Assembly: GCA_026770615.1 (NCBI GenBank)
Contig: MU631659.1
Location: forward strand, 1-22,775
Source: Pavlovales sp. CCMP2436
Taxonomy: Eukaryota > Haptophyta > Pavlovophyceae > Pavlovales
Direction: 5' to 3'
DNA length: 22,775 nucleotides
How positions within the stretch are numbered: position 1 is the first letter of the stretch; each line of letters begins with the position of its first letter. This document shows positions 9,568-18,286 of the stretch, piece after piece. A model generated the notes under the pieces. It searched no databases. It was given only the letters and a program-made list of their open reading frames with translations, and was not told where the DNA came from. Made by a program: the position numbers and the translations under genes.

Positions 9568-9949
9568 GACTGTGGAAGTGTAGCATAAGACATCAGTCGA
9601 CTGTGGAAGTGTAGCATAAGACATTAGTCGACTGTGGAAGTGTAGCATAAGACATCAGCCGGCTCTTAGAAAAGGCGTAACGTACGGGGATTATCCGCGG
9701 TATCCGTGGGGCCCCGTGGGCCCCCGGGCTATGTGACAAGTTAGTTATATGTTAGTCACATAGGCGCCTCCGGCGGGGCCCCCGGGGGCCCTGCGGGGCT
9801 TTCTAAGAGCCGGGTCACATCAGTAGACTGTGGAAGTGGAGCATAAGATATCTGTAGACTGTGGAAGTGTAGCATAAGACATCAGTAGACTGTGGAAGTG
9901 TAGCATAAGACATCAGTAGACTGTGGAAGTGTAGTATAAGACATCAGTA
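9568..9949. repeat. Seven 31-bp tandem units inside the capsid gene
   Basis: The unit begins GACTGTGGAAGTGTAGCATA and continues AGACATCAGTC/A. Units start at 9568, 9599, 9630, then (after a 158-bp insertion) 9826, 9857, 9888 and 9919. The left units carry CAGTC at the junction and the right ones CAGTA, with few other changes, so the array is young. A single unit would fit the capsid reading frame (minus strand TDVLCYTSTV); the extra ones introduce stops. Confidence 0.95.
9659..9816. mobile_element. 158-bp GC-rich foldback MITE with 14-bp terminal inverted repeats
   Basis: The left end CCGGCTCTTAGAAA (9659-9672) is repeated in reverse complement at 9800-9813. ACATCAG flanks both sides (9652-9658 and 9817-9823), giving a 7-bp target duplication. 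The arithmetic agrees: the neighbouring tandem units are 196 bp apart, which is 31 + 158 + 7. The interior is very GC-rich (GGGGCCC and CCCGGGGG blocks) with an AT-rich core framed by CTATGTGAC / GTCACATAG, so the element can fold into a long hairpin. It carries no gene, is non-autonomous and is probably of host origin. The superfamily is not identified. Confidence 0.8.
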
Positions 9950-10727
9950 GCAGGGATAGCCATCACTCCATTGGGTGCCTTGCTTAAAATACCTTGTTCA
10001 ACTGCAGAGTCGAGTCTAATTACTTCCGACTGAAGTTTAACTTGTTCCATCACTAAATTTCCATCGACAAGAGGCGAGCCGGTTACCCGAGAAAATAGGG
10101 TTGAGCTGAATTTCGATTCTGATATCATCGATAAGGAGGCTTAACGCGATAGCCTTTGAGCACATTCCAGGTTCAAAAAGCCCAAGAAGCGGGATAGCGA
10201 CATCGAGAGTTGACCCAGAAGCGGACGCCATCGCCCTACCGTTTCTTGGTGTTAATACACCAGCAGCAGCTACACCGACAGCATCAGCGCATCCCATCGA
10301 GGTTAGACTTGTGCCACGGTCTGATGCGCTACAGGTATGATCAAGCAGCATCTTTCCATATATATATGCGCGTCTGTCACCGAAATGACATGAACAGACC
10401 CGAAATAAATATCGATCGATTGAATTGGGGAGTAACCAGAACCATCGAGAACGTAAGCAGTTGTAGCCCCGACTGTCGACTGAAGAGTGTACTGGAGATA
10501 AGTATTATTAGGATTGAAATAGACGCCAGACGATCCACTTGGAAGTTGAAAGATGATCCTTCCACGACCGGAATATGAGACGCCGCTGGTGGGCGCTAAT
10601 GTGATTCTTGTAGCTTCAGCTTTTGACGCGGTGGGGATTTTCTTGTCGAATTTAAATGATTTAGGTAGGGCGCTTTTCATTGTTTTGTTTTATAATACAA
10701 GATATAGGAAAAAAATTATAGAGAAAA

Positions 10728-10832
10728 TCATTTCTCAAATGATGAACTGAGTTTATCCATTGCAGCTTTTTTACCGACAGATTTGACACCTTCTACTGCG
10801 GATTTTGTAATTTCATCGAGTAATTCGCTCAT
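10728..10832 (-). CDS. Intact 34-aa small protein upstream of the capsid gene
   Basis: ATG at 10832 opens MSELLDEITKSAVEGVKS and the frame ends in TGA at 10728. The product is Lys- and Ser-rich and helical, with the internal motif VGKKAAMDKL. Its start overlaps the stop of the preceding gene by four bases (ATGA), and it ends 47 bases before the capsid ATG. It could be a small virion core peptide, or the detached C-terminus of the upstream protein after a frameshift. No family is recognised. Confidence 0.45.
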   Translation of the reverse strand: MSELLDEITKSAVEGVKSVGKKAAMDKLSSSFEK

Positions 10833-11128
10833 TTTTCTTTGCATGTGACTTCAAACAAAACCAAAACCTTGCGTGCCTTTTCCAGACCGAAGTGTGATCT
10901 GATTGACGATGGTTTAAATCGATTCATTGTTTTATTTACATGGTTTAGATTATTTTTTATTTCTTCTTCTAAAATAATATATGCTTCATCGGGAAACATC
11001 GGGATTTTTTTTGCATAATAAGAAGCAGTGCCGTAATCGTAATTTAAAAAGTGAAAATCTTTTAAGATATCGTCTATACTTTGTTCACAGGGAACTTCTA
11101 CTTGGCTAATATTTAAAATCGAAAACAT
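10829..11128 (-). CDS. Intact 99-aa protein, conserved-looking, function unknown
   Basis: ATG at 11128 opens MFSILNISQVEVPCEQS and the frame runs without a break to TGA at 10829. Notable stretches are IDDILKDFHFLNYDYGTA and YYAKKIPMFPDEAYIILEEE, followed by a basic C-terminal part. I chose this start rather than the longer open frame back to 11416 because that extension is antisense to the + strand gene at 11181 and 11128 is the first ATG after it. It is soluble and mixed alpha/beta. Its place directly before the capsid gene on the same strand suggests a virion-morphogenesis role, but this is context only. Confidence 0.6.
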   Translation of the reverse strand: MFSILNISQVEVPCEQSIDDILKDFHFLNYDYGTASYYAKKIPMFPDEAYIILEEEIKNNLNHVNKTMNRFKPSSIRSHFGLEKARKVLVLFEVTCKEK

Positions 11129-11180
11129 CGATAAAATTGTTTCTACGTTATTATTTTCTTGGTCTATTAATAAAGTTACA
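11129..11180. promoter_or_regulatory. Divergent promoter gap
   Basis: Fifty-two AT-rich bases separate the start codons of the 99-aa gene (minus) and the coiled-coil gene (plus). The gap contains TTATTATTTT and CTATTAATAAAG, suitable as TATA-like elements. The call rests on the divergent, tightly spaced layout, the same as at 5957-5996. Confidence 0.35.
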
Positions 11181-11639
11181 ATGAACGAAGAAAAAAATGA
11201 AGAACCTATAATTTTTGAGACGATTGATGAAGAAATTGTTGTAAACCTACCGATTAAAGAAAAGAAACCACGATCGTATAAGCAAGAAGAAGCTTTAGAA
11301 TTGATGATTGAAAATCGAAAAGAACGTGCTATTATTGAACGTGCTAATCGGAAGGAAAAACGTGCACCGAAATGGTATAGAGAATTGAATACACAAGATA
11401 AAGAAATGCAAGACATGAAAAGTACTATCGAGATGTTAAAAAATCAAATCTTGAAAGATAAAAAAGGTTCGGTTGTCGAAGAAATAATGAAGAACCGCCT
11501 AAACGTACAGGTTTACACGACGGAGTTTTTTACCATGAACCTCCGATTGTTCGACAAAACTCCGTATAAAGAAGCGAAAATCATGTATAATTTTGGTCCT
11601 ATGGATAGACTTAGTTTGTTGCGTAATTTTTTGCGCTAG
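11181..11639 (+). CDS. Intact 152-aa charged coiled-coil protein
   Basis: ATG at 11181 opens MNEEKNEEPIIFETIDEE; the frame is uninterrupted to TAG at 11637. The first 35 residues are acidic. Residues about 35-75 are basic (KEKKPRSYKQEEALELM, NRKERAIIERANRKEKR). Residues about 80-105 have heptad spacing (MQDMKSTIEMLKNQILK), indicating a coiled coil. The C-terminal 45 residues look globular (VYTTEFFTMNLRLFDKTPYK, FGPMDRLSLLRNFLR). Three ORFs in the viral block (this one, the 99-aa and the 34-aa ORF) are intact. I do not recognise the family; a DNA-binding or scaffold role would fit the charge pattern, but this is a guess. Confidence 0.6.
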   Translation: MNEEKNEEPIIFETIDEEIVVNLPIKEKKPRSYKQEEALELMIENRKERAIIERANRKEKRAPKWYRELNTQDKEMQDMKSTIEMLKNQILKDKKGSVVEEIMKNRLNVQVYTTEFFTMNLRLFDKTPYKEAKIMYNFGPMDRLSLLRNFLR

Positions 11640-12398
11640 ATACATGCACTCCTTCCCTTGTATAATCGTGATAATCTATTCATTTTTGGTTTCATATTAT
11701 CTTGTATTAAAGTTACTTGTATCATAGTATTACAACTAATAATTATATTTTTGTTCAATTTCTATCGAGTATATTAGCTGTATCATAATAGTGATATCAT
11801 TACAGATATCGTTTATCAAATCTATAACCGTAATACTATTTTTTTGTAATATTTCTTTTTTAATTAATAATGTTAATTTTTAACTATTGCTTTATTATAT
11901 TTTATCATGATTTGATAATCGAACATATTTGGATTGATATTTTCTTCAACATATTAGAACACCATGATTAATTAATATTCGATTTTAAAATCATTTTTTT
12001 ACGCATTTCTTTCCTTCCCCCGGACCCCATCTAAAAGCCCGATATCCTATATACTCTATATAATATAATACAATATAATACATTTTTTTTTAATAATATA
12101 TATATCATAGTATAATATACTTAGGTGAAAAACAACGAGAAAAAGAACCTATGCCACCTATTCCACCTAAAAACATACTTCCCTTGAAAAAAGATGGAAT
12201 GGATTTAGGGGAAGTATGTTTTTAGGTGGCATAGGTGGCATGGGCTTTATTCAACGTAAAATTAAAAATAACATTTGATCGTAAAGGACACTTTTTTATT
12301 ATTATTTTTGGTACAGTTTAGTTGTAATCATCGTCTGGCACATATTTAACTTCTTCTTTTATTTCTACAAGCCCACAGTAATACGCGACACTAATTAT
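11640..12398. other. AT-rich gap between convergent genes
   Basis: The coiled-coil gene (plus) and the polymerase-helicase gene (minus) end towards each other across 759 bases. Long T, A and TA runs fill most of it, including TATAATATAATACAATATAA near 12060. No protein-coding frame of note is seen. The hairpin at 12152-12240 is the only clear structure. It could be a shared 3' end region or a replication origin. Confidence 0.5.
12152..12240. terminator. 32-bp-arm hairpin between convergent genes
   Basis: The left arm, 12152-12183 (TGCCACCTATTCCACC...ACTTCCC), is the reverse complement of 12209-12240 with one mismatch, around a 25-base loop. Within each arm the word CCACCTA occurs twice. In mimiviruses transcript ends are set by hairpins, and this one sits where both convergent transcripts would end, so a bidirectional 3'-end signal is the favoured role. 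An origin or a small foldback insertion are alternatives. Confidence 0.55.
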
Positions 12399-14809
12399 TT
12401 ATTTGTAATTCCACTGATACCGAGCATATTTGAACGTCCCGGCTACCGTTATACTGCCAGATGCTTTAGTGAATTTTGAGAATAACGCTCCAGCAGCTAC
12501 TTTGTCTTTAGTGTTACCAGTTACGTCATACTTATCCATAATAATTGCAAGCACTTCATTGGAGTCAGCGATATAATCAATGCTATCGTCTGTGATTTTC
12601 TTAGGGATTTCCTCTAATTTGGCAAACGAACTTACATCTATGAAATTTTTAATAAGCAGTAGGATGTACGTGTCACGGATAGCATCAGTACATAATTTCG
12701 AAATCATTTCATTCTCAAGCTTAGCCTGATGTGTGTTTCGTGGATCTGGATCTTCTACGAATTTTGCTAACCATTCGACTACACGAACACGTCTAGCAGC
12801 ACCACCATCTACAGAACTAAGCGGTGGTTTGTTTTTACATGCAGCTTCTACTCGGAAAAAATATCGGGAATTTAGTCGCATCTACCTATAACCCGCGTGT
12901 CTTTAGGGTTGCTTTATGACCATCTGCTAATCTCTTCAAAAGACCGACTTGCAGCTTATTATCAGCATCGTTTTCTGGTTCGTTAAAGAATACCGTGCGG
13001 CGACCTTTAGCAAGATATAATTCACTTGTTGCATTAGCGCCTTTTGGGGCTTTAGTAAACGTTTCCGCATTCATTTCAATAAAATAATCGATCAGTACAT
13101 TTTTAATGACTGCGAATTTCGTAGATTTTGAATTACAACCAGAACCTGAATGAATCATAAACGTTTGGAAAATTCTTTTACCATTCAATAGTAAACTATC
13201 ACTATTCCATACATATTTACGGACATCTGGGCCTGGATAAATAGCCTTATAATAATTATCTATCAGTTTTTCAACTTCTTCATTATTCGCTTTTGGATAT
13301 TTGTATTGAGTATTATTCATAATATAATCTTCAGGCTTAATTTTACGCACTATTCAGTACTACAATCGTGAACCATATCACTTAATGCGAACAGATGACC
13401 AAAGCTATCAATGCTTTTCTCATAAAAACAGTTCTTTGCAAAATCAATTTTTCCAATCTCAATGATATTTTTTATAAAAGGTGTCATGTGTAATTTAAGC
13501 GCAATATCTTGAAAGTTCTTAATTTTACTAGCAAAAGCTTTGGTAGTTTCCTCGTCTGTTACATTTAAACATGTTTTTTTTTAGGTTTTCAGCCATTTAA
13601 AAAACACACTTTATGAAGCACTTTCTTAATGAATGACTGGAGAAGATAGGGGCTATAGATATTATTAATATTACAATAAAACCAAAGATTAACCTCATCG
13701 TCATACACTAAAGTATTCTTAATCATATGTTTAGATAACGCCGATAGAGACGCGTGCGAACCTTTATCATTAACACATACATTTATAAACGATTTATGTT
13801 TATCAATATGTCCATCAACATTTGTATCATATTTATCGATAATGATACCTACCTCATCATCACCACGGTCAGCATAATCATCTGGTAAAATTAACGCATT
13901 TTCAAATGATTTAATTTTAAGCAGGACGTCAAAGCCAGATTTTTCTTTAGCATTAAGACGGCACTTATCTAAATATTCGTCATCAATTTCATCATTTTTA
14001 ATCATTTGAAAGCCATCAAAATTAAGAGACGTTTCATATCCGTCTTTATATTTGGAAGAAGCCCTATTTCGATACTATAATTTACATAGCACTCCAGCAT
14101 ATCATTCTCAATAGCTTGCAAAATTCTAGAGATTGTTTTCCCAAGAACGTTGTCCTTAGAATTAGTTTTAACATGTTCATAAATTGAACGATATTCATCC
14201 AACTGTATAATTACTCCGATATTTCCCATTATTTCATCTCTAAATGCGCTTAAAAAAGCAGTTTTGCAAGAACTACCGTTAATGACAGCGATCACTTTAT
14301 TTTTTGCGTCACTACGGTCACATTTGTCTTCCTTCATAATAATTTCGAGAACTCCCTCACGATTATTAACATATTTGTAAAGACGATTAGATGATATCCC
14401 TTTTTTAGCAAAAATCTCTTTGAGAATAGTCGGATGGCTATTAACTTGATCAATATCTCTCCAAATTCCTACACAGATAGTTGAGCGGATAGACGTGGTC
14501 AACACTTGAATACCTACACTTGTATCACAATAACATCGATCAATACCATTGCTTGCTGAATTTACCTTTCTTATAAGTTACCGGCAAATAGCCAAATTCA
14601 GAATCTTGGAGTTCTAACGGTACGAAAACATTTTCCTTAATTTTTATTAAAAATGCTTCGACATCATAATCCTTACTTTTACGAATAATTACTTTCTCTT
14701 CGTCTTTGATAACCTTTTCATATTGTGAAATTGTATTCATAATATAATTAAGTTTGGTTAAATTAATCTTCTCGTAAAATGCAGTAGCGGTAAAATCTAT
14801 CTGTGCCAT
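12399..14809 (-). pseudogene. TVpol family-A DNA polymerase fused to SF3 helicase, heavily broken
   Basis: ATG at 14809 opens MAQIDFTATAFYEKINL; the last frame ends WNYK* at 12399, about 800 codons. The N-terminal half has family-A palm landmarks of the transposon/virophage TVpol type: RSTICVGIWRDIDQVNSHP (motif A, about 14480-14424), DRSDAKNKVIAVING (fingers/motif B) and NFDGFQM (motif C, about 14010). The C-terminal half is a D5-like SF3 helicase: VRKIKPEDYIM, Walker A HSGSGCNSKST (about 13150-13112), RRTVFFNEPEND (Walker B) and PPLSSVDGGAARRVRVVEW (sensor/arginine region). It would copy and unwind the viral genome. Frame changes occur near 14537, 14005, 13585, 13352 and 12865, and a TAG lies at 12886-12888. 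Walker A has Ser where Gly is usual (CNSKST). Confidence 0.75.
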
Positions 14810-14854
14810 TGTTCTATTCTATACAAAGATAATATTTTTGTCCTTAGGTAAAAA

Positions 14855-15067
14855 TTAAAAATCAATTTTTTTTTCATTTTCAATCTCCTTCTGTAATATT
14901 AGGAGTCTGATTTCTTTCCTTGAAATTTCACCGGAAACTCCGAGATTTTTACAAACACTTTGATAATAACGATCGTTACGTTTTGCAATAATCAACTCCC
15001 TATTTTTAGCATAATATTATTTCATTTTAAGGATGTGCGCAAGGCGAAGATCATCATTAGCAAACAT
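14855..15067 (-). pseudogene. Small basic protein with YYAKNRELI motif, one internal stop
   Basis: A 71-codon frame runs from ATG at 15067 (MFANDDLRLAHILKMK) to TAA at 14855, with an internal TAA at 15017-15019. After it the frame continues YYAKNRELIIAKRNDRYYQS, then GVSGEISRKEIRLLILQKE. The YY..NRE.I...R..YY pattern is common in small basic proteins of large DNA viruses and virophages, of unclear function. It sits between the recombinase and the polymerase genes on the same strand, with a TATAATCTATATAATAAAG promoter-like word just upstream. It is too short for certainty. Confidence 0.45.
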
Positions 15068-15146
15068 ATGCTTTATTATATAGATTATATATTTATTCTT
15101 AAATATTCTTAAATCTAATCATTTTTTTTTAGTTTTACGTATCTAA

Positions 15147-16435
15147 TCATTCCTTTTGTCTTTTTGACCGAGTAAAGTGCTGTTTCATTTTAATAATAGA
15201 TTTATCAACATCTTGAATAGAGAACATAGGTTCGCCGCACAAGTTTTTTAACGGTGATACGTAAGCTGATTGAATGTCAGCGCTATGCATCGATTGACCA
15301 GCCAAAGCATTCACATTTTCCGCATAATTTACAGAATTTTTATCGAACTTCATTAATTTTGTATAAATATAACTATGACGTAAATATCTTACGATAATTC
15401 GTTCATTTTTAAAAACGGGTATTTTAGCAAACATTCTAGCAATGAATGGACCAAGTTTTTAATCTTCATTTGGGAATAATTTGGACGGTAAAACATCTAA
15501 TGTGCTATGTAATTCTACGACTAGATTAGTTACGGGTTTCGATAGTTTAAATACAAGCTTATTTAAACTCCCTTTCGTTTTGAACGTGTTCATATGAATT
15601 TCACTCTCGTTTTGAGATATCAAATATAGATAATTAATGTCTGATGAAACCATGTCAGATTTTTCATATGCGAATTTGAATTAAAAATCATCACGTGCAG
15701 TAACTTCGTTGTGTGACATCATCAGCAGATTTTCATAGGATTTTCTGCCGTAAATTTTCAAAATTTCGCTCTGAATAGCATCAAATGAGTGGTACAACGT
15801 AGACGCTGATTTCGTTCTTTGCTTGATTGTAGCAATACCGTCCCACTTTTTATATATAGCGTCTAATTCTTCATATGTATTCTGTGACATACGACTTTTT
15901 AATGGTTCAAACAATTTACGCAGTTTTAGAATTATTCCAAGGAATTTAGCCCTTGTCGAATCTGTCTTCCATATTTTATTCGAATTAATAATATCAACCG
16001 ATTGACGTATTGATTGATTTCATTAACGCTTAAAGTTTGATAAGATCCTTCTTTTATTGGCGAGAATTTTAATACCGTAGCTACATAGATTTTAATTTCT
16101 GAACCATTTAGGTTAGTATTTGTCGTATTATAATTTTCGATAGGGATATTCTACTTAACAACAATATTAATTACATCAGTACTAGCGGATGCTTCGATAT
16201 CAGATTTATTATATACAATTTTCTGTTTTTTAGGTAAAACAATATTATTATCTTTGTCGGGTTTGATACTATATTTTTCTAATGTTGATTGTTTAATATT
16301 ACGCGTGTTGTTCAATAGGCCAGTAGTCACTCTCTCGAGCTGGATACAGTCTTTGTCACGGTGGTAATGCGCGAGTTTATAAGCGCGTCTTTCTAAAATT
16401 GACATTTCAGCGAGTGTTTTCTTAATAGGTGCCAT
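15147..16435 (-). pseudogene. Tyrosine recombinase (integrase), broken
   Basis: Minus-strand frames from ATG 16435 (MAPIKKTLAEMSILERR) to TGA 15147 give about 430 codons. The catalytic set of tyrosine recombinases can be traced in order: Arg in NEVTARDDF (box I), Lys in NTFKTKGS (beta-hairpin), Arg in VRYLRHSYIY, and HSADIQSAY with the His and the candidate nucleophile Tyr near 15250. The N-terminal part would be the core-binding domain. It would insert the viral genome at a specific site. Premature stops at 16151 (TAG), 15681 (TAA) and 15459 (TAA) keep the frame; one frameshift near 16020 lies in an ATCA repeat, fitting loss of a 4-base unit. The usual His two residues before the second Arg is not evident. 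Its ATG is beside the junction with host-like DNA. Confidence 0.65.
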
Positions 16436-17347
16436 ATCTATATATTTGGCCAGACGGTCGGAGGAAAGATCGCGCCACAGGATCCCCCAACGCCTGCACA
16501 GCAAGCCGAATGCACACTCGACCTCGATGCGGTAGCTCGACTGGTAATAGTTGAAAGCGTCCTTATCGACGGAGAGCTTGCATCCTGGATAAGGGGTAAG
16601 CATCCAGCGCTGGGACTCATAAGCCGCATCGCCAACTAACATAAATGGGTAAGGTGGCGGCCTCATCGACATGCGAACGCCGAAGAAAGAGGCTATGGAG
16701 TCGGGGCAGCTGCCCTCCATGCGCGCGTCCATGAAGACGAAGCGGCGGCGGGAGTCGGCTCTTGCTTGGCAGACGAGGGCATGGAATCCTTTCCGGTTGA
16801 ACAAGATTTCCGGGCGCGGCGCCTCAGAGGCAGGCGGGCAGAGGATATGGACGGCGATCCCATCGACCGCCGTGAAGATGCCACGAATCCAATCACCCTT
16901 GAGATCACGGAACTCTCCCTCCAACTTTTTGAGCTTGTCCACGTCCCAATCCCAGGTGCCGTTCGGGTGCTCGATTAAAGGCGAGTTGAGGTCGAGGGAC
17001 TTGCACCCGTGGATCGCGTCTATGACCCTGTCGATGATGCGGAAGTGAGAGCTCGCAGAGATGGAGTAGCCGAAAACGATGTCGTGGTGCGAGCCGCCAG
17101 CAAAGTAGCGCAGAGCGCAGGCCACCTGCGTCCAGACCGGCAGGCCGCGCTTGGTCTTGTGCTCGAGGTCGGGTTTAAGCGTCTCGCAGAGCTCGTCGAA
17201 CGCGGAGCGATCCATGCGGAACATCGTCTTGAACCGCGCATCGGCAATGTGTAAGAAGCGGGCCTCGACCTCGTTGCGGTCCGGCTTGAAGCGACAGGTA
17301 GGCTCCGCGCTCTCGCCGCAGCGGCGGCGCTTTGACGCGACGTGCAA
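16436..17347 (-). pseudogene. Harbinger-type DDE transposase, C-terminus replaced at the virus junction
   Basis: ATG at 17347 opens MHVASKRRRCGESAEPTC. The frame shows the DDE_Tnp_4 layout of PIF/Harbinger elements: a helical region FKTMFRMDRSAFDELC and VACALRYFAGG, then the catalytic Asp in FTAVDGIAV (residue 162), NRKGFHALV, Asp in VGDAAYES (240) and Glu in IEVECAFGLLCRRWGIL (277). GC-rich codons stop abruptly after about residue 302; from residue 305 the frame is the AT-rich start of the viral recombinase and continues to TAG at 16151, making a 398-codon chimera. The family normally has more sequence after RRWGIL, so the C-terminus is missing. The partner Myb-like ORF was not seen. Confidence 0.8.
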
Positions 17348-18030
17348 GAAGTCGAGGCACGCGAGCTCGTCGAAGTCGTCGTCGGACTCATCCCCCTCGT
17401 CGGCTGCGCCGGCGCACGCGGACTCCGTCGGCTGCAGCGCATAGCCACCGGCGAGCGCCGCGCCCAGTGCGACGAATGCGATCAGCGAAGAGCCGCGCGC
17501 GCCCGGCTCGGCCTTTCGCGCCCGGGCTGCGGCTCTGGCACCGGCGCGCCCGTCGGGCAGTGCGCGGACACGTCGCGAAGCTTGTGGAGGCCCGGCGAGC
17601 TGAAAAGGCCGCTGAGCGCGCTGCGCGTGGGCGCGCCGTCGTGGAGCTTGTAGAGGCCCGACGAGCTGAAGAGGCCGCTGAGCGCGCTGCGCGTGGGTGC
17701 GCCGCTCACGCGCCGTGCGCGCCGCTCACGCGCCTGCGCACGCCGCTCACACGCCCGCGCGCGACCACGTTGAGCGCGAGGCGCAGCATGCAGAAGAACG
17801 GACGCAGCGCCGCGGCCGGGATTTGCGCGCTTAAAACTTAAAAGTGCTTTCACTTTCACGCAAGGATTTGCCTGGAATTCAGCGATTCCCAGAACTTTGA
17901 ACATTTTTACAAATGCTGAACTTGCGCAAGGCAAGCAAAAAAAATACATGGAATGGGCCTAAATAAGTCTATCCGCTTTAACCGCTGGCTTTAACTTCTC
18001 TCTATGTTGCTGGCTCACCTCTGAACAATA
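17348..18030. other. GC-rich host segment with a 66-bp tandem repeat, no firm gene
   Basis: Long open frames exist on both strands because of the high GC content, and none has a recognisable domain. The strongest internal feature is a 66-base period from 17581 to about 17710 (CTTGTGGAGGCCCGGCGAGC recurring at 17647 with small changes). On the minus strand (17949-17482) it encodes GAPTRSALSGLFSS twice, so it could be the repeat part of an unknown protein or the 5' part of the transposase transcript. From about 17830 the sequence becomes less GC-rich. Confidence 0.4.
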
Positions 18031-18044
18031 AAAAATTCATTATT

Positions 18045-18250
18045 GGGAGTTGTAGGGGATTGCCTGGGAGTTGTAGGAGATTGCCTGGGAGTTGTAGAGG
18101 ATTGCTTCAACTCCCAATCTCAATCCCAGGCAATCTCAGAGCGCCGTGGCAGATCTCAACTCCCAATCCCTGGGGATTGCTGGCAATCCCCATTATGCCT
18201 CCCAACTCCCAATCCCAATCCTAAGCAATCCCCTGTCCTGCAAACCCGAC
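18045..18250. repeat. Cluster of direct and inverted GGGAGTTG / GGGATTGC repeats
   Basis: Three 21-base direct units (GGGAGTTGTAGGGGATTGCCT and variants) start at 18045, 18066 and 18087. The same words then return in reverse complement at about 18108-18135, 18158-18195 and 18205-18235 (CAACTCCCAATC, GGCAATC). The stretch can fold into several alternative hairpins, for example GGGGATTGCTGGCAATCCCC at 18173. It is probably a foldback or satellite-like element just upstream of the OTU-like gene. Confidence 0.7.
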
Positions 18251-18286
18251 TCTGAAGGGTCCAGCCGCTACACCAACAATCATCCA

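Larger units (their letters stand above)
9076..10680 (-). pseudogene. Double-jelly-roll major capsid protein, disrupted
   Basis: ATG at 10680 opens MKSALPKSFKFDKKIPT, and the final frame ends at 9076 (LLSYDN*). The N-terminal third has strands typical of polinton-like virus capsids: GRGRIIFQLP, YFNPNNTYLQYTL, then VLDGSGYSPIQSIDIYFGS. The C-terminus has IILDGTSLAFSS and MYAYVVCDKILTI, matching the closing strands of the second barrel. The protein would form the hexagonal capsomers. Frameshifts lie near 10340 (frame 10680-10303 passes to 10351-10037) and near 10110 (to 10128-9913). Between 9949 and 9568 the coding sequence has expanded into 31-bp tandem units carrying a foldback insertion, after which the C-terminal frame resumes. 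Adjacent to the ATPase on the same strand, as usual in PLVs. Confidence 0.82.

Noticed and set aside
11129..11416. N-terminal extension of the 99-aa ORF on the minus strand
   Set aside because: It lies entirely antisense to, or upstream of, the plus-strand coiled-coil gene and has Phe/Ser-rich shadow composition; the ATG at 11128 gives a sensible protein.
14455..15146. tRNA or CRISPR-like structure in the AT-rich gaps
   Set aside because: No cloverleaf with TTC arm or regularly spaced repeats could be traced by eye; the short repeats present are simple AT runs.
2275..16153. Alternative genetic code in which TAA/TAG encode Gln
   Set aside because: TGA also occurs inside frames, all three codons end the genes at sensible points, and frameshifts are frequent, so simple decay explains it better.
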